A stretch of 64,000 bases of DNA from CAZLMW01 sp964560875 (GCA_964560875.1 CAZLMW010000010.1:31305-95304), one strand, 5' to 3'. Numbered from the stretch's first letter, positions 41,150 through 50,180 are shown. Notes: a model not told the origin generated them from the letters alone. Program-made: numbers and translations.

Positions 41150-43618
41150 CTATCCGGCGGGTTCGCTCACCGCGGTGAACTCAGACTCGTCTCGGAACCC
41201 ATCAAAGGGCGGGCCTGGCCACGAATTCCCCGCGGGCAGGCGCTGGCAACCGGACGCTTCGGCCAACTCGCGGACCAACTTCTGCCATGCCGTCCGACGA
41301 TCGGCGCCGGGAGCCAGGCGATCGAACGCGAACGCTTCCACGGGAATGCGGATGTGGCGCGACGATGTGTCCCCGCTCCGCACACGCAGGTCTGTGAGCA
41401 AAGCCGAGCGCGCTCGGGTTCCCGGTGGTCGATACAGCTGCACCATCCCGGTCGTGATCGAAACGACGTCGGCGACAAGAACGTCAAACTCGGTGCCGTC
41501 GGCGGTTTCAAGCATCCACTTGCTCTTGTCGCGGCCGACAACACGGCAATGCAGAACGGCCCGGGTGACCTCGGGCAAGGGGCTCGCGACCTGCGGCTCG
41601 GCGGTCGATGCCGCGGCCGGTGAACCTTCCGTAGACCGGGTCGGGGGAGATGGGGCGGCCGATGCCGGGGGCGCTGCGGTTCCCGGGTCGGTCTGTCTAA
41701 GCTGTTTGCGCGCCGCTCGTGGATCGATGGCGGCGCGTGGACCGGCCTCGCCCCCCAGCAACTTGACCGGTGGCTGCTCGAGCATCTGCGTCGGTTCTTC
41801 GTCGAGCGGATCGGCAACGCCGTCCGCTTCGGGCTGCGTTTCCCCAACCGTTGGGTCGCGGTCTTGGCGCTGCCGGCCACGGGGCGTCGGTGCCGACTCC
41901 GCGATGGATTTTACAGCGGCGGCTGCGTTCGCGTAATGCTGGGTTCGTTCGCCGTCGGTCGGTGACCCCGGCGCCGCGGCGGGCGGGCTCACAGGAGTTG
42001 GGGCGGGCTCGGCATGCGGTGGCTGCAGCGTCGGCGCGGGCGCCTGCGGCTGGGTTGCCGTGGCAACTGGCGTCTCCGAAACCTGCGCCAACACCGGGAT
42101 CTTCGCCGCAGCCGTCTCGCGAATGGGTGACCCCTGCAGCACCGTAGTCGGCGTCGCGGACTCGCCGTCAACAACAGGGGTCTGCCACTCGCGATCGGTC
42201 TGGCGCAACGGCCGCTGTGGACGTTCTTCCGCCGTCACGGGGCGCACAGGAGCGATATCTGTGGCCCGCACTGCGGAGCGGACGGGAGAGGGCCGCGACG
42301 ATCCGGGCATCGCCAACTCGGGCGCCTCGAGGTCCTCCGCCGGCGCGCCGCGAATCGACTCGGCCGCGAACGCCTCTGCTTCGGAGGGCAGCAGATCGGC
42401 GATCATCGCTTCGACCGAAAGGTCCATCTCGGTCCCCTTGCCTGCCACGTCGCCAAGCAAGCCCCCCATGTCGATGTCATCTTCGGTCGAGCGGTCTTCG
42501 ATACCCGGCTCGTTGGCCCGCGTCTTGCGCAGGTCCTCGTTGGACTGCCAGTGCATCGGCCGGTCATCGACGACTGGCTCGTCGCCCTTGGTGCGCCGGC
42601 GGGGTTTTTCCCAGTTCCAGATCGTGCCGCGGTTGTCCGTTGGCTCTGCGAAACCCAGCGGCGTATGCAGCGTCATCGAACCAACACCGGCGGTTTGCAG
42701 GTCTCCCGCGAAACTTCCGCCGACAGCGGCCACCGGTTCGGGTGGATCGGCGCCCGGGAGTCTGGCTTCGAGCCCGCTCGATTTCAGCCACAAGGCAACG
42801 GCCGCGCCGAATCCAAGACAGAAAAGATCGACGAACATGCGCTGGTCGGTGTCGGTGAAGAACGCGCCAAACGCCTCTTTCGCAGCGAAATAGCCGATAT
42901 AACTCCACGCAGGGGCGTCGAAACGGCTCTTCGTGCCGCCGAAATGGGTCTCGAACACCACGCGCCTCTGCCAAAAACGCGCCACGAACGCGCCGATGAC
43001 GAACGCGACAAGGGGCGACGCGCCGTGCATCAGCTCGCCCGTCGTCCCAAACAACGAGTACAGCAACGCTGCCCACAGCATCGCGGCGACGAGCAACCCC
43101 GCGAACGCGGCGTGTCCCCAGGTCTGCTCGAGCAACGGCGCGCCCATCAGGAAGAACAGAGCCGCGTGCAAGATCAGCATCAACCATGAGTCGTGTATGA
43201 AGACGTGGGTCAGCCAGTTGGCCCCTGCGTTGCCGCCACCGATCACCGCATAGCGCCGCCATCCGCGTTGCCCATGCGCTTGATTGGCTTGTGCGCAAAG
43301 CGCCTCCAACGCGTCTTGGCTACCCTTGGCGTTCGCTTCCCCAGGGAGTTTCCCCGCCAGCTCGGCACGCGCATGTTCAGCGTAGTCCTCGAGCAAATCG
43401 ACATCGTCGGCCAGCCAGTCGCAATCGGGCGGGAACGAGAGCTCAGGATGCCGCGCCCAATAGCGATGAAATGCGTCCTGCGACATCGAGCTGACGTCAT
43501 CGATCACGTTCGAGCTCGGCGCCATCACATACGCAACGAGCATCAGGCCCAGCACCACGACAGAGATGACCGGCGTGCCGGTAAGCTCGCTGTCTTCGAA
43601 TCCGCGCGGCAGAATCAT
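41150..43618 (-). CDS. rhomboid-like membrane protein, probably inactive, with long cytosolic tail
   Basis: The 822-residue protein starts at ATG 43618, in an ATGA overlap with the hydrolase stop; the frame stays open upstream but then only mirrors that gene. Helix 1 is at about 17-34, followed by a helical loop, then a rhomboid-like core (~133-280): HVFIHDSWLMLILHAALFFLMG resembles the TM2 H-x3-H-x3-N region with the Asn replaced by His151. GASP has a serine at 201 where the nucleophile sits. The expected TM6 histidine appears replaced by Asp in MFVDLFCLGFGA. The tail is long, Pro/Ala/Asp-rich, with a final beta-rich domain (~690-800). Inactive pseudoprotease or adaptor is the inference. Confidence 0.6.
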   Translation of the reverse strand: MILPRGFEDSELTGTPVISVVVLGLMLVAYVMAPSSNVIDDVSSMSQDAFHRYWARHPELSFPPDCDWLADDVDLLEDYAEHARAELAGKLPGEANAKGSQDALEALCAQANQAHGQRGWRRYAVIGGGNAGANWLTHVFIHDSWLMLILHAALFFLMGAPLLEQTWGHAAFAGLLVAAMLWAALLYSLFGTTGELMHGASPLVAFVIGAFVARFWQRRVVFETHFGGTKSRFDAPAWSYIGYFAAKEAFGAFFTDTDQRMFVDLFCLGFGAAVALWLKSSGLEARLPGADPPEPVAAVGGSFAGDLQTAGVGSMTLHTPLGFAEPTDNRGTIWNWEKPRRRTKGDEPVVDDRPMHWQSNEDLRKTRANEPGIEDRSTEDDIDMGGLLGDVAGKGTEMDLSVEAMIADLLPSEAEAFAAESIRGAPAEDLEAPELAMPGSSRPSPVRSAVRATDIAPVRPVTAEERPQRPLRQTDREWQTPVVDGESATPTTVLQGSPIRETAAAKIPVLAQVSETPVATATQPQAPAPTLQPPHAEPAPTPVSPPAAAPGSPTDGERTQHYANAAAAVKSIAESAPTPRGRQRQDRDPTVGETQPEADGVADPLDEEPTQMLEQPPVKLLGGEAGPRAAIDPRAARKQLRQTDPGTAAPPASAAPSPPTRSTEGSPAAASTAEPQVASPLPEVTRAVLHCRVVGRDKSKWMLETADGTEFDVLVADVVSITTGMVQLYRPPGTRARSALLTDLRVRSGDTSSRHIRIPVEAFAFDRLAPGADRRTAWQKLVRELAEASGCQRLPAGNSWPGPPFDGFRDESEFTAVSEPAG

Positions 43619-44547
43619 GGGTGCGCCGAGGCTCCCGGTCCGGCCAGCGCAAAGAAGCTGCGCACGGCCGCGGATGCGCGGTCGATTTCTTCGAAGATCA
43701 GTGCGTGGCCACTGTGGTCGAAATACTCCAGGTGGGCGTGCGGGATCGCTTCGGCCATCCAGCGACCAGCGCGCGGATAGATCGACCGGCCGCCGTACAA
43801 AAGCAGCACCGGTTGGGTGATCGCGCGTACCGTGGCGCGCCAGTCCTGGTTGAGCATATCGTCGGCGAGGCGCAGGGTATCTTCGGGCACACCGCGCAAC
43901 CCCATCGCCATTCCGGGCGACAACAACGCCTTGATCGCTGTGTGTTCTTCGCTGCGCCACATGCCTCGGAGCCAAGCGCGCCCGAGGCGGCGGGGACGCG
44001 CGCGTAGATCCGCGCGGACTTGGGCTACATCCTCGGGATCGAGCGCCCCGAAGAGGCCGTGACTCCACGTGTCGTCCGACAGGATCTTGGGACTCTGATC
44101 GATGAAGACAAGCCGCTGCAGCCGCGCATCAGGGCGCTTGCTGAGCAGTTCGAAGATCGTCTGAGCGCCCATGCTGAGCCCGATCGCCCCGGCGCCGGTT
44201 GGCGCATAGTGATCGAGGATCTCAGCCAGATCCCGCCCCAGCTGGGCCATGGTCGGCCGGCCGCTGAAACCGTCGGACGATCCGTGGCCGCGTGCGTCGT
44301 ACAGGATCACCTGGCGGTCGCGCATGAGACGGCGCGCGACGGCCCGCATTTGAGCCGAATCCCCGCAGTAGCCGTGCAACAGCAGCACCGGAGCGCCGCG
44401 CTGAGGGCCGGCTATATAGACCGCGAGTCGGCTGCCGTCGGACGTTTCGAAGGTCTCGCGCCGCCAACGACCGGCGGTCGCAAGCGTGTGCCAGACAAAG
44501 CGCGTGGCGCCGATGACTGTGGGTGGACGTCGGGTTCGTGACGGCAT
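43615..44547 (-). CDS. alpha/beta hydrolase
   Basis: The 310-residue protein has the alpha/beta-hydrolase fold with oxyanion segment LLLHGYCGDSAQM, the nucleophile elbow GLSMGAQ, the acid in LLLYGGRSIYPRAG and catalytic His in DHSGHALIFEE. A cap region lies between about 150 and 220. Such enzymes hydrolyse esters, lactones or related bonds; the substrate is not predictable. Its stop overlaps the start of the rhomboid-like gene, so they form a minus-strand pair. Confidence 0.88.
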   Translation of the reverse strand: MPSRTRRPPTVIGATRFVWHTLATAGRWRRETFETSDGSRLAVYIAGPQRGAPVLLLHGYCGDSAQMRAVARRLMRDRQVILYDARGHGSSDGFSGRPTMAQLGRDLAEILDHYAPTGAGAIGLSMGAQTIFELLSKRPDARLQRLVFIDQSPKILSDDTWSHGLFGALDPEDVAQVRADLRARPRRLGRAWLRGMWRSEEHTAIKALLSPGMAMGLRGVPEDTLRLADDMLNQDWRATVRAITQPVLLLYGGRSIYPRAGRWMAEAIPHAHLEYFDHSGHALIFEEIDRASAAVRSFFALAGPGASAHP

Positions 44548-44962
44548 CGTTGCGGATGTCTCGTTGCGGTTGAATCTGCGCCCATGGTCACCCGATGAAC
44601 GGCACGTAGCAACGTTGGAACGTGGGCGGCGGTCATCTTCTGGTCACGGACCGAGGCGCAGCCGCGAGGGACGCAAGGCGCATATGCGCCGCACGCTGTG
44701 GGAAGGTGTCGAAAAATGACACTTTTTCGGCATCAGGGGCCAGGCGCCGGCCCCTCAACGAAACAACAACCGAGGTCATCGCGGCGTCCGAATGGACGCA
44801 ACGATGATCGAGGCCGCGAAGAAAGTTGTCCGGTCCCGGTCCGAAGGCCCGTCTTGACACCGCGGACGGCGCACCCAAGCATCCCGAACCGCACGATTGA
44901 ATCACTTACGCACGGCGTCTAACGCTGGCATTTACGCCCGCGCAACCGCGCTGGAGGACAAC
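44548..44962. other. intergenic region with hairpin cluster
   Basis: It lies between the divergent hydrolase and VOC genes and should hold both promoters. The main features are the hairpins at 44706-44755. Weak reading frames here have no recognisable protein features and no ribosome site. Nothing else was seen. Confidence 0.5.
44706..44755. promoter_or_regulatory. hairpin cluster, possible leader structure
   Basis: GTGTC (44706-44710) pairs with GACAC (44718-44722). The overlapping CGAAAAA (44710-44716) pairs with TTTTTCG (44723-44729), so these two hairpins compete. AGGGGCC (44735-44741) pairs with GGCCCCT (44749-44755). The arrangement could be a leader or attenuator for the VOC gene about 210 bases downstream; no known riboswitch was recognised. 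Confidence 0.35.
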
Positions 44963-45733
44963 ATGGGTAACGCAACTGGTCGCTTTGTCTGGTACGACCT
45001 CAACACCGAAGATCTCGACAACGCCAAGGCGTTCTACAAATCCGTCGCCGGCTGGACGACCGTGCCATTCGAGGGCGGCCCGATGCCATACGACATGTGG
45101 GCTGTCGGCGAAAACACCATTGGCGGCAGCATGCCGCTCGCCGAAGAGGCCAAGAAGATGGGCGCCCCGCCGCACTGGCTCGCGTACGTCGCCGTCGAAG
45201 ATATCGACGCCACCACCGCTCGCGTCGGCGAGCTGGGCGGCACCGTGTTCGTGCCCCCCACCGAGATCCCCAACGTCGGCAAGTTCAGCGTCATCGCCGA
45301 TCCGCAGGGCGCCGTCATCGCGCCGTTCCAGCCGGCTGGTGAAATGAACCCACCGCAGGGCGAGATCCCGGTCGGCTTCTTCTCCTGGCACGAGCTCGCA
45401 ACGTCCGACTGGAAAGCGGCGCGCGCCTTCTATGCGGAGGTGTTCGGCTGGGTCGACAGCGACGCGATGGATATGGGCGACGGCAATATGTACCAGATGT
45501 ACAAGGCCGACGGCATGGAGTTCGCGCTCGGCGGCATGTTCAACAAACCCGCTGAGATGCCGGTCAGCGCGTGGCTCTACTACATCAAGGTGGCCGACCT
45601 CGACGCCGCCGTCGCCACGACGAAGGAGCTCGGCGGCAAGGTCGTCAACGGCCCCATGGAAGTGCCCGGCGGCAGCCGCGTGTGTCAGTGCATCGACCCG
45701 CAGGGCGCGATGTTCGCGCTGCACGGTGGGTAA
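44963..45733 (+). CDS. VOC-superfamily protein with two glyoxalase-like domains
   Basis: The 256-residue protein has two tandem domains of the 27-kDa-antigen CFP30B type: domain 1 (about 7-115, RFVWYDLNTEDLDNAKAFY) and domain 2 (about 132-256, PVGFFSWHELATSDWKAARAFY). Each has a Trp-Tyr/His-Asp/Glu-Leu strand near its start. The His/Glu metal ligands of true glyoxalases are only partly present, so it may be a binding protein and not an enzyme. GGAGGA seven bases before ATG 44963 decides the start. Confidence 0.88.
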   Translation: MGNATGRFVWYDLNTEDLDNAKAFYKSVAGWTTVPFEGGPMPYDMWAVGENTIGGSMPLAEEAKKMGAPPHWLAYVAVEDIDATTARVGELGGTVFVPPTEIPNVGKFSVIADPQGAVIAPFQPAGEMNPPQGEIPVGFFSWHELATSDWKAARAFYAEVFGWVDSDAMDMGDGNMYQMYKADGMEFALGGMFNKPAEMPVSAWLYYIKVADLDAAVATTKELGGKVVNGPMEVPGGSRVCQCIDPQGAMFALHGG

Positions 45734-45782
45734 ACAGTCGGCAACGATCCACGCGACTTCACATGGCCGCGGGTTCAGGGCG

Positions 45783-45935
45783 CTACCAGCCTCGAATTCG
45801 CCGCCATGTGTCGTTAACAACACCGTCGTCATGCATGTAGTAGCGGTCGTACATCGCGGACGTGATGCAGCTGTGTGCAGGTAGCACACGCACCATGGAT
45901 CCGATCGGAAGACGATCGTACAGCACGCTGCTGGC
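45783..45935 (-). pseudogene. C-terminal remnant of a D-threonine aldolase / D-serine dehydratase-like enzyme
   Basis: Read on the minus strand, about 50 codons give YDRLPIGSMVRVLPAHSC, then ITSAMYDRYYM, and end DTWRRIRGW before a TAG. This is the conserved end of fold-III PLP enzymes of the DSD1 / D-threonine aldolase family, including the zinc-binding His and Cys in PAHSC. The rest of the gene (some 300 residues) is missing. The frame is lost close to an IS5-type transposase fragment, which suggests that transposition or a linked deletion removed it. Confidence 0.7.
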
Positions 45936-45952
45936 GGAAAAGGGGGGCTGCC

Positions 45953-46200
45953 GCGCACGCTATCGGGCGTTCACGCGGCGGGCGCACCACGAAGGTGCAC
46001 CTGGTCGTTGATGCTTTGGGCCTGCCCGTCGACTTCGCGATCACCGTGGGGCAGCGGCATGACAGCCAGCCAGCGCCGGAACTGATCGCGCGTGTCGTGC
46101 CGCGGTGCTTGCTGGCAGACAAGGCCTACGATAGCACCGCGATCCGCGGGCAGCTTGCCTCGATGGACTGCGAAGCGGTGATCCCGAGCAAGTCGGTCGG
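45953..46200 (+). mobile_element. IS5-family transposase fragment
   Basis: About 80 codons read AIGRSRGGRTTKVHLVVDALGLPV, then TVGQRHDSQPAPELI and LLADKAYDSTAIRGQL, ending VIPSK. These match the DDE catalytic core of IS5-type (IS427/ISL2-like) transposases, including the DKAYD catalytic aspartate region. The N-terminal part with the first aspartate and the C-terminal part with the glutamate are missing, so it is inactive. No terminal inverted repeats were found. The homologous frame runs on without meaning towards the convergent gene at 46334. Confidence 0.8.
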
Positions 46201-46333
46201 GCCGACGACCGATGACGGTGGCCAGTCGGAAACGGCGATGTCGTCGACGGTGCAGGAACCGATGAGCGACTGGGCCAGGTCGAAGAAGACACAGTTGCCG
46301 GGAGAGGTCGCGCAACCGGTCTCCTCGCGCGGT

Positions 46334-48568
46334 TCAGGACACGCCGCGGGCGATTTCCTTGGCGAGCTCGGACGAAACGGCGCGCGTGCCGCCGTGGTGC
46401 AGAAAGCGCAGGTACAGGCCTGGATAACGCAGAAGAAACGCGGCGAAACCGGACATGTCGAGGCGGAACGCCACGACGTCAGTGACAGCTTCGACCGTTG
46501 TTGGTTGCGGCTGATAGTCCGCGATCGAGTCCACGTGTCCGACCAGCTCAGCCGTCATGTGCTCCATGGACACGCCATTGGCGCCCCATTCACGGAGCAC
46601 GCCGCTTTCGACCAGGAATGCGCTGGCTTCCTCTTCGCCCATCACGCACAACCGCTCGCCGGCGTTCCACGCCTCGCGGATCATCAGGGACTGCAGCTGT
46701 GTACGTTGGGCCGTGTTGGTGATGGCGAGCACGGGGTGGGCGTCCATCAGCTCCCACGTGGCCATTTCGCGGTTCGAATAGAGGCGAATCATGCGCTCTT
46801 CGATGGGGGTGCCGGCGATAAGTCCGAGGAAGTTGTTCTTCTCCAGCGACAGCAACGTGGCTTCGGAAACAGCGACGACATCGGCCGTGCGCGGGGCCTC
46901 GAGCAGCAGCGACGCTTCGCCGAACCACTCGTACATGCCGATGACCTTGAGGATTGTGTCCTCGCGCAGGATCGCGCACTTGCCCGACAGGATGATGTAG
47001 AAGTGCCCGCCGGTGTCACCTTCCCAAATCACGGTCTCCCCGGCTGAGAACCGGCGCACTTCGACGTTCTCGAGGAACTCGATCACACGATCCATGGGCA
47101 GATCGCGGAAATGCTCGACCGCTCGGAGCGCGCGCAACACGTCGATGCCCGATCGCTGCGGGTGATCGTCCGCTTCAAGGACGATGGTTCCGTCGAGCCC
47201 GAGCGGCGCGAGTCGGAGTCCGGAGGCATCGGGCACCGCACCGGACGTCGTGTGCACGAGGTAAAGACGGCCTTTCACGTCATCCGGTAGCGCGCGAAGC
47301 GTGTCGGTAGACGTGTGGATAGGCGGCACACCAGCTTCGTGGATAACCACGTCGTGATGCCACGGGAAGTTGATCAACTGGGCGGCCCGGCCCTCGCTCA
47401 TCACACCTTGTTCACGCACGGCGGCGAGCACTTCGGGGTCGAAAAACGTGTCGCCCGAGTAGGCGAGACTCTTGCCGCCCAGCCAGACCTGGAAGCCGAC
47501 GGTCGGGATTGAGTGGAACGTGTAGTGGAACTGGAATCGCGCGCCGTTGATGGCCACGTGTTCGCCGATCTTGACGGGGATGAACTCGACGATGGCGGCG
47601 AAGCGGGCGGCCGGCAGTCCGGTGAACGCCTCGGCTTTGCGCAGGAAGCTCTCGTAGATGGTCCGCGTCGAGTAGACGCGCACGCGGTCGGCGAGCAGCG
47701 CGCGTTGCAGCAAGCCACCGTCGTGGTCGGCGTGGCAGTGGGTCAGGATAACCGCATCGACGGAGCGCGGCGGCACGTCATGTTCCTGCAGCCACCACGT
47801 CGCATCGACCGGCGGATCGACCAGGATGCCGCGGCCGTTCGTCCAAAGAATGAACCCCGTCGTGCGGCCGTTCGGGTCGAAACCGTGGCCCGAGCCGAGG
47901 ATCGTGGCCCCGAGGACAGGCGCGACGAAAGGCGTCGAACGGGTGACTGTGTTGTCTTCTTTGTCGGGGATGCGCAGATCCGGGGGAATCGTCGCGCGGA
48001 GCTTCGTCGCGGCGTCGAGTACCTCGTAGCTGCCGTCGTCCTTTGCGGTCACAAGCACGCCGTCGAACGCCGCCTGACCGGACTCCCCGTCGAACAGCAC
48101 GAAGTCGACCAGGTCAGCGAGCCGCAGCGCCTCGCCGGAAAACGGGTTGCGCCGGAAATATGCGAGCTCGGCGCGCAGATCCGGCATCCAATCGAAGGCA
48201 TCGGCACCTGCGGGCAGCTCGGGCCGAATGTCGACGTGCACCGGGCCGAACAACGACTCCTGCATCACGGCGCAAACGCGGTCGCGTTGTTCGGGCGTGC
48301 ACACCAGGCGGGCACGGCGCCGCTGGCAAAAGAAGTTCCAGTAGATCGGGAATTCGACCTCGGCGAACGCCATCCCACGCTCGTAATCGAAGAACTTGCG
48401 CGTCAAAACGAAGGTATGCGCGACACCGGTTGGCGACCCGATGGAGTCCTTGATCGTCTCGGGTGGGGCGCCGAACTGGATCGGCCCGTCCGTCGTCAGA
48501 CACAACATTCCACCACGCGGCAACAAGGCCGGCTTCATGAGCGCCAGGGGGCTGGAATTGTCGGTCAC
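46334..48568 (-). CDS. metallo-beta-lactamase-fold hydrolase fused to cyclic-nucleotide-binding domains
   Basis: The 744-residue protein has an N-terminal domain of ~200 residues, an MBL-fold core (about 215-450) with THCHADHDGG (His277, His279, Asp281, His282), a later YSGDTFFD metal ligand, then a cNMP-binding domain (about 495-610, with FSAGETVIWEGDTGGHFYIILSG and a phosphate-cassette-like FGEASLLLEAPRTADVVA). A second, weaker CAP-like domain covers ~620-735. The core resembles class III cyclic-nucleotide phosphodiesterases and RNase Z-type enzymes. Hydrolysis of cAMP/cGMP gated by the same ligand is a reasonable inference, not proven. Confidence 0.85.
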   Translation of the reverse strand: MTDNSSPLALMKPALLPRGGMLCLTTDGPIQFGAPPETIKDSIGSPTGVAHTFVLTRKFFDYERGMAFAEVEFPIYWNFFCQRRRARLVCTPEQRDRVCAVMQESLFGPVHVDIRPELPAGADAFDWMPDLRAELAYFRRNPFSGEALRLADLVDFVLFDGESGQAAFDGVLVTAKDDGSYEVLDAATKLRATIPPDLRIPDKEDNTVTRSTPFVAPVLGATILGSGHGFDPNGRTTGFILWTNGRGILVDPPVDATWWLQEHDVPPRSVDAVILTHCHADHDGGLLQRALLADRVRVYSTRTIYESFLRKAEAFTGLPAARFAAIVEFIPVKIGEHVAINGARFQFHYTFHSIPTVGFQVWLGGKSLAYSGDTFFDPEVLAAVREQGVMSEGRAAQLINFPWHHDVVIHEAGVPPIHTSTDTLRALPDDVKGRLYLVHTTSGAVPDASGLRLAPLGLDGTIVLEADDHPQRSGIDVLRALRAVEHFRDLPMDRVIEFLENVEVRRFSAGETVIWEGDTGGHFYIILSGKCAILREDTILKVIGMYEWFGEASLLLEAPRTADVVAVSEATLLSLEKNNFLGLIAGTPIEERMIRLYSNREMATWELMDAHPVLAITNTAQRTQLQSLMIREAWNAGERLCVMGEEEASAFLVESGVLREWGANGVSMEHMTAELVGHVDSIADYQPQPTTVEAVTDVVAFRLDMSGFAAFLLRYPGLYLRFLHHGGTRAVSSELAKEIARGVS

Positions 48569-48713
48569 CGGACGAGTCTAATACGGTGACTCCGATAGGC
48601 GCTACTTTCTGGCCTGAACGCTTGCGTGTGAGCCTGTGACCGGTAACGGCGACCGCATTGTTGCAACAGCGTCGAAGCCCGCGGGTTACCCGGTCTTGTT
48701 GTCAAAGGGCGGG

Positions 48714-49214
48714 TTAGTGCTCAGCGTGACCGTCGGGGCCGTGGGTGTGGCCGTGTTCGATCTCTTCGGGCGTGGCGTCGCGCACCCCGGCGATTGAAAC
48801 CTCAAAGACAAGGGTCTCGCCAGCGAGTGGATGGTTGCCCGTGACGAGCACGTGCTCGCCCTCGAGCGCGACGACGGTGTAGACGATCTCGATGTCGGGC
48901 TCGTCGGGATGTTCGCCGCCAAACAACAGCCCAGGCGCGAGCTGGTCCTGCATATCATCGGGAAAATGCGTACGGGCGATCTTCAGGTCCAGCTCAGGAT
49001 CGTGTTGCCCGTACGCTTCGTCCGGCGAGAGCGTGGCGGTGAGGCCATCGCCCGCCCGCTGGCCTGCGAGCGCCGATTCGAGGCCGGGCACGATGTTGTC
49101 ATGTCCGTGCAGGTACCACAGCGGCTCGTTGGGCTGCGATGCGTCGCGCAGCTCCCCGCCCTCGGTGGTCACGCGATAGTGGATGGCGACGGCTTTGTTG
49201 TCAGCGATCTTCAT
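48714..49214 (-). CDS. slyD: FKBP-type peptidyl-prolyl isomerase, SlyD-like
   Basis: The 166-residue protein has the SlyD arrangement: split FKBP domain (about 1-70 and 125-150) with YLHGHDNIVPGLESALAG and an IF insert (about 75-120). The C-terminal tail HGHTHGPDGHAEH is histidine-rich, as in metal-binding SlyD. It catalyses prolyl isomerisation, acts as a chaperone and may bind nickel or zinc. Start at ATG 49214 agrees with the family (MKIADNKAVAIHY). Confidence 0.92.
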   Translation of the reverse strand: MKIADNKAVAIHYRVTTEGGELRDASQPNEPLWYLHGHDNIVPGLESALAGQRAGDGLTATLSPDEAYGQHDPELDLKIARTHFPDDMQDQLAPGLLFGGEHPDEPDIEIVYTVVALEGEHVLVTGNHPLAGETLVFEVSIAGVRDATPEEIEHGHTHGPDGHAEH

Positions 49215-49232
49215 GGTGTTCCCGGCGAGCGT

Positions 49233-50138
49233 TTATTCGCACTTGTTGGCAACGATAAGGTCGGTGCCTGTTTCGACCGTTACAACGACAATGGTGTCCG
49301 CTTGGGTCGCCACGGGCAATGCCTTCCAAGCTGCCTGCAGCAGCGCGATCCAATCGGACCGCAGCGTCCACACATGCAGGACCTGGCGCGACCATTTGTC
49401 TGCGGCGCTGACATTGCCGGTGCTCTCGACAATGCCGTTGAGCTTCTTGGTCAGCAGCTTGGTGGCGTCGGCCAACGTGTAGGTTTGGCCCATCGGCCCC
49501 TTGTAGGCGCGGGTGACCGACACGCCGAGCTTCGTGCCCTTGTAGTCGAGCATGTAGTCGGTGATCGAGCCCTGCTTGTCGTACTTGATCTCGGTCTCGG
49601 TCTTGTGAACCGTGGCTTTTTCGCAGTCGAAGAACAGCTGCATGCTCATCACTTCGCTGCACTTGCTGCTACCGCCTGCGTTGGCGCCGTCAAACCGCTT
49701 CTTGGCGCCCTTGCTCAGCTTGCTGTCGTCGAACGCGGCGGACTTGTCGAACGCATACGTGTTCGTGAGGAACGCGGGTTTGGTGGAGTTGAGCGCGGTG
49801 AACAGCGTCCCGCATGTCCCGACGATGAAACCGTATGCCGTGGAAACTCCGGCCTGGCTGGTGTCTGCGCCGGTCGACGACGTGTCCGCATGACCCTGCC
49901 AATCGGACGCCGTGTCCCCGCCGCCCGCGTCGAATGCGGCCGAGTCAGCACCAGTGGCGGTATCTTCGAGGCCGGCAGCGTCGGTCGTCCCCGCGGCGCC
50001 GTCGCTGCTGTCTGACGCCGCCGCCACATCGCCGGCTGCGCTGTCAGAAGAACCGTTTTCGCTGCAGCCAAGGGCGATAACCGCGGCGGCTGCCAGCGCG
50101 ATGCGAGCGATCGCTGCCATGCGTGGTCGAGCAAACAT
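49233..50138 (-). CDS. lipoprotein of unknown function
   Basis: The 301-residue protein has a signal ending VIALGC (Cys25), then an Ala/Asp/Ser/Thr-rich linker (about 26-95) that shares the octapeptide DVAAASDS with the lipoprotein at 10998. The mature domain (about 100-301) is mixed alpha/beta with three or four cysteines (for example GTCGTLF, SSKCSEVM, FFDCEKA) and was not recognised. It would be outer- or inner-membrane anchored with an exposed globular domain. It is 18 bases upstream of slyD on the same strand. Confidence 0.75.
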   Translation of the reverse strand: MFARPRMAAIARIALAAAAVIALGCSENGSSDSAAGDVAAASDSSDGAAGTTDAAGLEDTATGADSAAFDAGGGDTASDWQGHADTSSTGADTSQAGVSTAYGFIVGTCGTLFTALNSTKPAFLTNTYAFDKSAAFDDSKLSKGAKKRFDGANAGGSSKCSEVMSMQLFFDCEKATVHKTETEIKYDKQGSITDYMLDYKGTKLGVSVTRAYKGPMGQTYTLADATKLLTKKLNGIVESTGNVSAADKWSRQVLHVWTLRSDWIALLQAAWKALPVATQADTIVVVTVETGTDLIVANKCE

Positions 50139-50168
50139 GCGGTCACCGTCTCACCGCCCGTCCGGACG

Positions 50169-50180
50169 CGCAAGCTTGCG
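50169..50180. promoter_or_regulatory. 12-bp palindrome upstream of lipoprotein gene
   Basis: cgcaagcttgcg is self-complementary and lies 31 bases before the lipoprotein start at 50138 on the minus strand. It could be an operator, though short palindromes also occur by chance. Confidence 0.25.
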
